From Parabacteroides goldsteinii DSM 19448 = WAL 12034 (GTDB taxonomy: Bacteria; Bacteroidota; Bacteroidia; Bacteroidales; Tannerellaceae): a stretch of DNA of 64,000 nucleotides. Shown here one piece after another: positions 15,992 through 23,232 of this stretch. The position numbers were made by a program, and so were the translations under genes. Location of the stretch: the NCBI RefSeq assembly GCF_000969835.1, contig NZ_KQ033913.1, positions 124,001 to 188,000 of the forward strand, given 5' to 3'. Within the stretch, counting starts at the first letter, position 1; each line of letters begins with the position of its first letter. A model generated the notes under the pieces. The model saw nothing but the letters and a program-made list of their open reading frames with translations. It did no database searches and was not told where the DNA came from.

Positions 15992-18373
15992 ATGAATATA
16001 AGAAGATCTCTCCGGATTATTTTCCGGAATAAAATATATAGTTTTCTGAATATCCTGGGGCTGGCAATCGGAATTACTTCGGCTGCACTTATCTTTCTCT
16101 GGGTGGAAAGTAAAGTGAATTTCAACAAGGCAATCCCTAATTCCCGAAATATATATGTCAGTGCATCTCATTATTTTCCTGTCTCGAATGAATGTATAAC
16201 AAGCTTCGAATCAAATTCTATGCTGTCAAAAGTTTTGGAAGACGAATTTCCGGAAGTGAAGAGTTGTAGCAGATATAGTGCTCAGCCAGTCGTTTTTGTC
16301 CCTGAAAATACAACAGACTCTTTTGAAGAAAAGGGAGCTTATGCCGATTCCACTCTCTTTAATCTGATCGGTATGAAGTTCATAAGTGGTGATGCCTCTT
16401 CTGTTTTCGAACCGCAATATTCCATTGTCCTCAGCCGGTCGATGGCTCGAAAGATATATAACGAAGAAGATCCGATAGGAAAGGGGTTGATTCATGAAGG
16501 AGTTATATATCAAGTAACGGGTGTGTTTGAGGATATGCCCGGTAATACTTCGTTCCAATTTGAATGGCTGATACCTTTTCGTGTCTTCGTAGAGGAAATG
16601 AAAAAAGTATTTAATGTAAACGAATGGGGGGCTTCCTGGCTGCAAACTTATGTCGAGTTGGAACCGGGAGTGGATCTGGAGCAGTTGAATGAGAAGCTGA
16701 AAGGACTCGCTTTTCGTAAAGCCGGGCCGGCTTGTGAGAGTATTCAGATATTCCTTTATCCTCTTAATAAAATGCTTTTGTATGGTCAGTTTAAAGATGG
16801 GATAGAAACTGGTGGCGGCTACATAAAGACTGTCTCCCTTTTCTTTCTGATCGGAGTGTTGATACTCCTGATTGCCTGTATCAATTTTATGAATCTATCG
16901 ACTGCACGTTCCCAAAAACGGGCGTTGGAAGTCGGTGTGCGGAAAACCTTCGGAACCAAACGAAAACACCTGATCCGGCAATTTCTGGTAGAATCGGGAC
17001 TGATAACATCGATAGCTCTTTTGCTGTCGGTCGGATTGATCTGGCTGAGTCTTCCCTGGTTTAATGAATTTATAGGCGTTCAATTATCCTTTAGTCTGCT
17101 CGATCCGACGATTGTGACCGGACTGGTGGCGATCGGATTGTTTTGTACTTTTCTGGCCGGTAGTTATCCGGCGTTGTATCTGTCCTCTTTCAATCCGTTG
17201 ACTACGCTGAAAATGCAGAAAGTGAGTAAAGGGGGAAGTGCCGCATGGATACGTCAGGGGTTGGTTATCTTTCAATTTACGATGGCATTTATCCTGATTT
17301 GTAGTACTTTCGTTATTTATCTTCAGATACAGCTGGTACAAAAACGGGATATCGGAATAAAAAAAGAAAATCTGGTAAGTTTTCCGGCCACTGAAGAATT
17401 GTGTAATGCGTCTTCGGCTGTGCGGAATGAGCTGATCAATACCGGTGTAGTAGAAAATTGTGGGTTTTCAGCCAGTCCGATTCTGAAATCGAGTATGCGT
17501 ACCAATCCTTGGTATTGGAATGGAAAAGATCCGGAAGATGATGCCTATATTTCTTTTAATTTTGTGTCGGAAGGTTTGATAGATGCTGCCGGGATAAAAC
17601 TGCTTGACGGAACGGATATCGATCCGGCTAAGAAAAATAATAAGGGAGGGGCAGGAATCCTTATCAATGAGACTCTGGCAAAAAGAATGGGAAGGGAAGG
17701 CCGTGTAGGAGGACAAATCGGTCAGTCGCCTGATCACAAATGGGAGATAGTTGGTATTATGAAAGATTTCGTGTTCGATGATTTTTATACACTTGAGCCG
17801 GCGTCTGCTTTGTTTTTCTATGATCCTCAAAGAACGTATATATTGTTTGTTCGTCTGAAACCGGATATCGATACGTATGAAGCGATAGGGCGGGTACAGA
17901 CGGTATTGCGTTCTTTTACACCGTATCATGCGTTTGAGCCGATCTTTATGACCGACCGTTTCGATGATTTGTTTGAGGATGAACATCTGGTAGAAAAGTT
18001 GTCTGCCTTATTTGCTATGCTGGCAATTTTTATCTCCTGTTTGGGGTTACTGGGATTAAGTGCCTTTTCTGCCGAACAGCGAACAAAGGAAATCGGTGTC
18101 CGCAAAGTATTGGGGGCTAAAATAATAGATATACTATTTTTGTTGGGAAAAGCGTATATGGTACTTTTACTTATTTCTTTTGTAATAGGTATTCCTGTCT
18201 CTTTATATGCCGCTAACCACTACCTGAAGGATTATGCCTACCGGATTACACTCGGTTGGGATATTTTTGCAGGAGTGGCCTTGCTGATAACCCTGATTGC
18301 TTTGCTGACGGTTAGTTTCCAATCGTTAAGAGCGGCTCTCAACAATCCGGTGAAGTCTATAAAGACGGAGTAA
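15992..18373 (+). CDS. FtsX-like ABC permease with duplicated MacB module
   Basis: The 793-residue permease has a first membrane helix at about residues 18-38 (FLNILGLAIGITSAALIFLWV), a periplasmic MacB-type core (about 45-270), three helices (about 285-420), then a second copy of the same layout with a helix near 430, a second periplasmic region (to about 665) and three last helices (about 675-780). Both membrane halves carry the FtsX block (ALEVGVRKTFGTKRKHLIRQ and KEIGVRKVLGAKIIDIL). Such double-length permeases are common in Bacteroidetes. They transport through mechanotransmission instead of a channel. The cargo is unknown. Confidence 0.88.
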   Translation: MNIRRSLRIIFRNKIYSFLNILGLAIGITSAALIFLWVESKVNFNKAIPNSRNIYVSASHYFPVSNECITSFESNSMLSKVLEDEFPEVKSCSRYSAQPVVFVPENTTDSFEEKGAYADSTLFNLIGMKFISGDASSVFEPQYSIVLSRSMARKIYNEEDPIGKGLIHEGVIYQVTGVFEDMPGNTSFQFEWLIPFRVFVEEMKKVFNVNEWGASWLQTYVELEPGVDLEQLNEKLKGLAFRKAGPACESIQIFLYPLNKMLLYGQFKDGIETGGGYIKTVSLFFLIGVLILLIACINFMNLSTARSQKRALEVGVRKTFGTKRKHLIRQFLVESGLITSIALLLSVGLIWLSLPWFNEFIGVQLSFSLLDPTIVTGLVAIGLFCTFLAGSYPALYLSSFNPLTTLKMQKVSKGGSAAWIRQGLVIFQFTMAFILICSTFVIYLQIQLVQKRDIGIKKENLVSFPATEELCNASSAVRNELINTGVVENCGFSASPILKSSMRTNPWYWNGKDPEDDAYISFNFVSEGLIDAAGIKLLDGTDIDPAKKNNKGGAGILINETLAKRMGREGRVGGQIGQSPDHKWEIVGIMKDFVFDDFYTLEPASALFFYDPQRTYILFVRLKPDIDTYEAIGRVQTVLRSFTPYHAFEPIFMTDRFDDLFEDEHLVEKLSALFAMLAIFISCLGLLGLSAFSAEQRTKEIGVRKVLGAKIIDILFLLGKAYMVLLLISFVIGIPVSLYAANHYLKDYAYRITLGWDIFAGVALLITLIALLTVSFQSLRAALNNPVKSIKTE

Positions 18374-18455
18374 TTCGTATCCAAGAGAAAGTATGTACAG
18401 ACTTTGGATATAGTCTTTATTGTTCACTTGCCTATGTTTTTGAAGTAAAGTCCTG

Positions 18456-18548
18456 TCATAACGCCCATTTACGTTCGCTCCAGTCTTTTATGGATTTATC
18501 ATCAGGTGATATTTCCATAAGAGTCAGGAGTGGATCGTATTCTATCGA
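18456..18548 (-). pseudogene. Short open frame with coding-like composition, possible gene remnant
   Basis: A frame of about 30 codons reads DPLLTLMEISPDDKSIKDWS and ends KWAL at 18456. The text looks coding-like (polar, helical, few rare codons) but it is bounded upstream by a stop. It lies directly after the YdeI-like gene on the same strand. It may be the tail of a lost gene or chance. No family was recognised. The rest of 18374-18562 shows nothing. Confidence 0.2.
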
Positions 18549-18562
18549 TCAGGTTTCTACTG

Positions 18563-19027
18563 TTAAATCTTTTCATTCTTTTGTATCATTGTTATCGTTT
18601 TGGCAATGCGGTTGGCTTTGGTTTGTTCTGTTTTTGCAGAATTAATCCAATCTATAAATGCTTTTTTTTGACCATGCTTATATTTTTCAAATTTATCTAA
18701 GAGGCCTTCCTCATTTTCCATGCATAACAATAATTCTTCGGGTATTATTAATGGCGTATTATCTTCATACAGTGTTATATGTACGATATCAGGAGCTTGC
18801 TTTTTTATTTTTTTTCTTATTTCCGATTTTACAGCCAGACCTATATGTCCGTTTCCGATAGGCATCAGGTGTACATTGGAAAATTCATAGTTATCTATCT
18901 TTCCTTTTACTTTTAGCATTCCAAAAGGAGTCTTAGGCATTGGGATTTCCGGTATTTCGACAAATGTCCAACTTTCAATTTTATCTAATACGTAATCTTT
19001 GTCTACTAATGGCTTTTCTGTTTTCAT
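18563..19027 (-). CDS. DUF1905 / YdeI (OmpD-associated) family protein
   Basis: The 154-residue protein has an N-terminal beta-rich DUF1905 domain (FGMLKVKGKIDNYEFSNVHL, about residues 36-55; IGNGHIGLAVKSEIRKKI) and a C-terminal helical YdeI part with KKAFIDWINSAKTEQTKANR (about 125-144). Members are called bacteriocin-protection or OmpD-associated proteins, but the molecular role is not established. No signal peptide is present. The start at 19027 borders a 220-base intergenic region that holds a 22-bp palindrome array. Confidence 0.8.
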   Translation of the reverse strand: MKTEKPLVDKDYVLDKIESWTFVEIPEIPMPKTPFGMLKVKGKIDNYEFSNVHLMPIGNGHIGLAVKSEIRKKIKKQAPDIVHITLYEDNTPLIIPEELLLCMENEEGLLDKFEKYKHGQKKAFIDWINSAKTEQTKANRIAKTITMIQKNEKI

Positions 19028-19169
19028 TTTGCAATATTGATAGTAAGGTTACAAATATAGACCATCGCGGTGACAACAGTATGTCAGTAGGTGAAATAAT
19101 CTTCTTTCAACTCTAAGAAAACAAATATTCAAAATGTTCTCTATTTCATAGACTTAAGTATTTGAATAC

Positions 19170-19229
19170 AAATACAATTGTATTTAGAAACAAAAACAGT
19201 TGTATTTGCAATTAAAAACAATTGTATTT
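19170..19229. repeat. 22-bp-period palindrome array, AAATACAATTGTATTT type (3 copies)
   Basis: Copies begin at 19170, 19192 and 19214, exactly 22 bp apart. Each is a 16-bp near-palindrome (AAAWACARTTGTATTT) followed by a 6-bp spacer (AGAAAC, GCAATT). The same element occurs in four copies at 54585-54666. The remaining bases of 19028-19247 are AT-rich without a clear gene. Confidence 0.75.
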
Positions 19230-19247
19230 TGAGAAGGAATAAGTCAG

Positions 19248-19655
19248 TTGATAGATACGTTTAAACGATTGGTTGACTGTCTGGATAGCGACCGGGTTAT
19301 CTGGCGCTTTGACCCGATGGTGCTGACTGACCGGATTTTTAAAGATGATTTACTGGAAAAGGTTGAGCGTATCGGAAATCAGTTAAAAGGGTATACGAAG
19401 AAGCTGGTATTCAGTTTTGCTGATATTCTGGAATATAAGAAGGTAAAAGCGAATATGGAAAAGAATCATATTAATTACCGGCTTTTTGAGAAGGATGATA
19501 TGGAGTATCTGGCGAGAGGGTTGATGGGGTTGAACAAATATACCTGTCCGCATAAATGTGAGTATTGTTATGCAAACTCTTCAAAAATGATAGCGGAAGC
19601 TAATTATAACCAGCACAAACTGAATCCTTACTTTGAATCGATCGTTGGAATGTGA
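19248..19655 (+). pseudogene. DUF1848 (radical-SAM-like) pseudogene
   Basis: The 135-codon frame matches pieces of DUF1848 proteins, which are usually about 300 residues. The segment DTFKRLVDCLDSDRVIWRFD belongs to the middle of the family. The last 40 residues hold the cysteine cluster CPHKCEYCYANS. The N-terminal third is missing, and the segment expected between LARGLMGL and YTCPHKCEYC (with CIDDDL-type motifs) is deleted. This comparison is from memory of the family. The reading frame stays open across the deletion. A functional product is unlikely because both the substrate-binding half and part of the cluster region are gone. Confidence 0.7.
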
Positions 19656-19673
19656 TGGTGTTTTCTAAAAACT

Positions 19674-19705
19674 TTTCGAATGGTGTTGAAAAATATGTAT
19701 ATTTG
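19674..19705 (+). promoter_or_regulatory. Promoter for the NlpC/P60 lipoprotein gene
   Basis: TTTC (19674-19677), 20 bases, TATATTTG (19698-19705) fit the Bacteroidales promoter with one weak base in the -33 box. Confidence 0.5.
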
Positions 19706-19731
19706 CATTATAAGAATCAATCCTAATAAGT

Positions 19732-19818
19732 ATGAGATGGGGTAGATGTTGTAAAGCAAATAAAAGAAACGGTTCATCGTATTGCTCCAACTACAGAAAG
19801 AGAATAAATAAATCATGA
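19732..19818 (+). CDS. 28-codon Cys/Arg/Lys-rich upstream frame
   Basis: An ATG at 19732 opens a 28-codon frame rich in Cys, Arg, Lys and Asn (MRWGRCCKANKRNGSS at the start). Its TGA overlaps the ATG of the NlpC/P60 gene (19815-19818). It lies inside the predicted leader. The overlap suggests translational coupling. It could equally be chance; no homologue is known to me. Confidence 0.3.
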   Translation: MRWGRCCKANKRNGSSYCSNYRKRINKS

Positions 19819-20345
19819 TATATAAAAATCCTATATTCAGCCTTTGGCTGTTTTTGTTTGTACTGGTCCTGACATCCTGCGGCAGTAAGAAACGTGTGGC
19901 ACTTCCGGCTGATTTTAAAGGGCCGAAGGAATTGTCACGTTTATATGGTGTGCGTATTACGCCGGATGATAATATCTTTCTTTATAATGAAGGGGCGAAA
20001 TGGCTGGGGACACCTCACCGGATGGGAGGAAGTACCAAGCGGGGCGTGGATTGTTCCGGGTTTGTGGCGATTGTGTTTCGCGAGGTTTATGGAAAACAGT
20101 TGGCACGTTCGTCGGCGGATATGCTGAAATATAATTGTAAGAAGGTCAGCCGCGGCAAATTGCAGGAAGGCGATTTGGTGTTTTTTAAAACAGGAGGAGG
20201 CAAGAAAAAGACACCTAACCATGTAGGAATTTATCTGAAGAACGGGAAGTTTATCCATACCAGTACTTCCAGGGGAGTAATGGTCAGTAGCCTGAGCGAA
20301 CCCTATTATACCCGGAGCTGGATAACGGGAGGACGGGTGAAGTGA
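19815..20345 (+). CDS. NlpC/P60 (C40) peptidase, lipoprotein
   Basis: The 176-residue protein has a lipoprotein signal peptide (hydrophobic stretch FSLWLFLFVLVL, lipobox LTSC, about residues 18-21) and an NlpC/P60 domain. The catalytic Cys is in GVDCSGFVAIVF, the His in PNHVGIYL and the third polar residue in KFIHTS. These enzymes cut gamma-D-Glu-diamino acid or related bonds in peptidoglycan peptides. The protein is probably attached to the inner or outer membrane, facing the periplasm. It is followed by serS with its own -7-like box. Confidence 0.9.
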   Translation: MIYKNPIFSLWLFLFVLVLTSCGSKKRVALPADFKGPKELSRLYGVRITPDDNIFLYNEGAKWLGTPHRMGGSTKRGVDCSGFVAIVFREVYGKQLARSSADMLKYNCKKVSRGKLQEGDLVFFKTGGGKKKTPNHVGIYLKNGKFIHTSTSRGVMVSSLSEPYYTRSWITGGRVK

Positions 20346-20424
20346 GATATTTTTGTAAACATCTGAGCGGAAGTTGCTTTTTTATGTATCTTTGCATTTC
20401 AAAATAAATAAACATAGAGCAAGT

Positions 20425-21699
20425 ATGTTGACGCTTAAAATGATTACGGAAGAAACAGACCGCGTGATTCGTGGTCTGGAGAAGAAACACTTTAAGGGTG
20501 CAAAAGAAAGCATCGCTAAGGTGATTGAACTGAACGATAAAAGACGTAGTACACAGAATCAATTAGATACAAACCTGGCAGAGGTTAACTCGCTGTCGAA
20601 AACAATCGGTGGCCTGATGAAAGAAGGCAAAAAAGAAGAAGCCGAAGCTGCTAAAAAGCGTGTTGCCGAAATCAAGGAACTGAGCAAGGGCATTCAGGCT
20701 GAAATGGACCAGGCTGCGGAAGAGATGCAGAACCTGCTTTATACAATTCCGAATGTGCCTTACGATGAAGTGCCCGAAGGCGTTGCTGCTGAGGACAATG
20801 TGGTAGAAAAAATGGGTGGTATGGAAACAGAACTGCCGAAGGACGCACTGCCTCATTGGGAATTGGCTAAAAAATATGACTTGATTGACTTCGACCTGGG
20901 TGTGAAGATTACAGGTGCCGGTTTTCCGGTTTATAAAGGACAGGGCGCTCAGTTGCAGCGTGCTTTGATAAACTTCTTCCTGGATGAGGCACGCAAATCC
21001 GGTTATATGGAAATCATGCCGCCGACCGTGGTAAATGCCGCTTCCGGCTTCGGTACCGGTCAGCTTCCGGATAAGGAAGGACAGATGTACCATTGCGAAG
21101 TGGACGACCTTTATCTGATACCGACTGCCGAAGTGCCGGTCACCAATATCTACCGTGATGTAATTATCGATGAGAAACAGTTGCCTATCAAGAACTGTGC
21201 CTATACACAATGTTTCCGTCGCGAAGCCGGTTCTTATGGTAAAGATGTACGCGGTTTGAACCGTCTGCACGAATTCTCTAAAGTGGAACTGGTTCGTATC
21301 GACAAGCCGGAGCATTCTAAGCAGTCTCATCAGGAAATGCTGGACCATGTGGAAGGCCTGCTCCAGAAGCTGGAACTTCCGTACCGTATCCTGCGTCTGT
21401 GTGGTGGCGACATGAGTTTCACTGCCGCTCTTTGCTTCGACTTCGAAGTATATTCGGAAGCTCAGAAACGTTGGTTGGAAGTAAGTTCTGTTTCCAATTT
21501 CGATAATTATCAGGCTAACCGTCTGAAATGCCGTTATCGTGATGAGAACAAAAAGACACAACTGTGCCATACACTGAATGGCAGTGCTTTGGCTTTGCCG
21601 CGTATCGTTGCTGCATTGCTTGAAAACAATCAGACACCTGAAGGTATCCGCATTCCGAAAGCGTTGATTCCTTATACAGGTTTCGATATGATTAAATAA
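20425..21699 (+). CDS. serS: Seryl-tRNA synthetase
   Basis: The 424-residue product is a full-length class II synthetase. Its N-terminal coiled-coil arm contains the KKEEAEAAKKRVAEIKELSK stretch (after a start MLTLKMITEETDRVIRGL), and the catalytic motifs are motif 2 CFRREAGSYGKDVRGL and motif 3 LNGSALALPRIVAALLEN. An upstream in-frame ATG at 20374 would add 17 non-conserved residues; the start at 20425 gives the family N-terminus. TATCTTTG at 20387-20394 may be its -7 box. It attaches serine to tRNA-Ser and tRNA-Sec. A strong terminator follows. Confidence 0.97.
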   Translation: MLTLKMITEETDRVIRGLEKKHFKGAKESIAKVIELNDKRRSTQNQLDTNLAEVNSLSKTIGGLMKEGKKEEAEAAKKRVAEIKELSKGIQAEMDQAAEEMQNLLYTIPNVPYDEVPEGVAAEDNVVEKMGGMETELPKDALPHWELAKKYDLIDFDLGVKITGAGFPVYKGQGAQLQRALINFFLDEARKSGYMEIMPPTVVNAASGFGTGQLPDKEGQMYHCEVDDLYLIPTAEVPVTNIYRDVIIDEKQLPIKNCAYTQCFRREAGSYGKDVRGLNRLHEFSKVELVRIDKPEHSKQSHQEMLDHVEGLLQKLELPYRILRLCGGDMSFTAALCFDFEVYSEAQKRWLEVSSVSNFDNYQANRLKCRYRDENKKTQLCHTLNGSALALPRIVAALLENNQTPEGIRIPKALIPYTGFDMIK

Positions 21700-21730
21700 T
21701 TACCTTAGTTTATCTACGGACAATAAATAG

Positions 21731-21780
21731 AAAAACGGGACAGAAAGTAGCGAGGTTTACTTCTGTCCCGTTTTTGTTTT
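21731..21780 (+). terminator. Terminator after serS
   Basis: AAAAACGGGACAGAA (21731-21745) pairs perfectly with TTCTGTCCCGTTTTT (21761-21775), a 15-bp stem followed by a T-rich end. Confidence 0.9.
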
Positions 21781-21795
21781 AAATCTAAAATAAGA

Positions 21796-23088
21796 ATGAA
21801 TAAGATTAAACAAATTATCCTGTTCGGCATAGCTGTCCTGATGTGCAGCTGCCAGAGTAAGCAGATGGAACCTTCGGCTGAGGCGGTATCGGTTCCGTTA
21901 GGCGGAAACACTTATGTGACTGCCGGAAAAGAGAGTGCGAAGGTTTCTACCGATGGTATCAAATCGTGGACGGGGACGGATGCCGTCCTGTCGGCGTGGT
22001 TTAAAACCAGCCAGCCCGGTGATTTGAATCTTTTCCTGAAAGGGAAAGCGGCAGACGGACCGTCGACTGTAAAGGTAACTTTCGGAGGTAAAAGTTTTAC
22101 CGTAAAAGTGACGGAAGCAGAGGAAACGGTTATTCCGGTAGGGAAGGTATCCGTTACGGAACCGGGGTATATCCGTGTAGATTTGCAGGGAGAAGAGAAA
22201 GAAGGCGCTCAGTTTGCCAATATCTCCGAACTGCTGATAGACGGGCCGGCTGCGCAGGAGCCTCTTTATTTTGTGCGTAACTTTGAACCTTACTGGGGAA
22301 TGCGTGGACCTTCCGTACATATGAAATATACATTGCCGGAAGAATCGGTCGAATATTTCTACAATGAAATAACGGTTCCGGAGGGAGAAGATAAGATTGG
22401 CAGTTACTTTATGACGAATGGTTTCGGTGAAGGTTATTGCGGTATCCAGGCGAATAGCGATACGGAACGCCGTGTCTTGTTTTCCGTATGGAGCCCGTTT
22501 GAAACGGACGACCCGAAAGCGATACCGGAAGACCACCGCATCAAGCTGCTGGCGCAGGGAAAAGATGTACATATCGGAGAGTTCGGTAACGAAGGGTCGG
22601 GGGGACAGAGTTATCTGAAATATCCCTGGAAAGCCGGACAAACTTATCGTGTCATTACCCGTGTTCATCCGGACGGTAAAGGGAATACGGCCTATTATGC
22701 CTGGTTCTTTGCTCCTGAAGAAGGCGAGTGGCGATTGATAGCCGGTTTTCTGCGGCCGCAGACAAACGCATGGTACACCGGAGCACATTCTTTCCTTGAA
22801 AACTTTATGCCCGGGCAAGGTTATCTGGAACGTAGTGTCCATTTTGGAAACCAATGGGCCCGTACGGCTAAAGGAGAGTGGAAAGAACTTACCGAAGGCA
22901 TGTTCACTTATGATGCCACCGCCCGTGCCGGTGTCCGTCAGGATTATGCCGGTGGGGTGGAAGATAATATGTTCTTCCTCCGTAACGGCGGTTTCTTCAA
23001 TGATAATACAGAGTTCAAATCCGTTTTTACACGTCAGCCGAACGGAACTGCTCCGGATGTCGACGTAACGACATTGCCCCTGAAATAG
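21796..23088 (+). CDS. DUF3472 / DUF5077 lipoprotein
   Basis: The 430-residue protein has a lipoprotein signal (FGIAVLMCSC, lipobox MCSC near residues 16-19). A DUF5077-like beta domain follows (about 30-155), then a DUF3472 domain (about 155-370) with YWGMRGPSVHMKY, SVWSPFETDD and NAWYTGAHSFLENFMP. The family is exported and sugar-related in many Bacteroidetes, with no proven reaction. It starts 16 bases after the serS terminator and so must have its own promoter or depend on read-through. It ends before a bidirectional terminator shared with the convergent oxidoreductase gene. Confidence 0.85.
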   Translation: MNKIKQIILFGIAVLMCSCQSKQMEPSAEAVSVPLGGNTYVTAGKESAKVSTDGIKSWTGTDAVLSAWFKTSQPGDLNLFLKGKAADGPSTVKVTFGGKSFTVKVTEAEETVIPVGKVSVTEPGYIRVDLQGEEKEGAQFANISELLIDGPAAQEPLYFVRNFEPYWGMRGPSVHMKYTLPEESVEYFYNEITVPEGEDKIGSYFMTNGFGEGYCGIQANSDTERRVLFSVWSPFETDDPKAIPEDHRIKLLAQGKDVHIGEFGNEGSGGQSYLKYPWKAGQTYRVITRVHPDGKGNTAYYAWFFAPEEGEWRLIAGFLRPQTNAWYTGAHSFLENFMPGQGYLERSVHFGNQWARTAKGEWKELTEGMFTYDATARAGVRQDYAGGVEDNMFFLRNGGFFNDNTEFKSVFTRQPNGTAPDVDVTTLPLK

Positions 23089-23154
23089 AGGCCTATTATT
23101 TGTCAAGAAAAAAACATAGGACTTTTGAAATCAAAATAAGGGACTTTTGTAAGC

Positions 23155-23197
23155 AAAGCATATATGTTTTAAACGCAAAACATATATGCTTTTTTTA
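23155..23197. terminator. Bidirectional terminator
   Basis: AAAGCATATATGTTTT (23155-23170) and AAAACATATATGCTTT (23177-23192) are a perfect 16-bp inverted repeat with a 6-base loop. T-runs lie on the plus side, between two convergent genes. Two copies of GGACTTTTG lie just upstream at about 23119 and 23141. Confidence 0.85.
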
Positions 23198-23232
23198 TGG
23201 GGTATATATCCTTTGGAAAATAACCGGAGTGT

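Noticed and set aside
20563..21570. 335-codon open frame on the minus strand
   Set aside because: It lies fully inside serS in the antisense direction. The product has no recognisable domain and serS is certain.
21898..23106. 402-codon open frame on the minus strand
   Set aside because: Antisense to the DUF3472 lipoprotein gene, which has a signal peptide and family motifs. The antisense text is rich in Arg, Phe and Thr, typical of a shadow frame.
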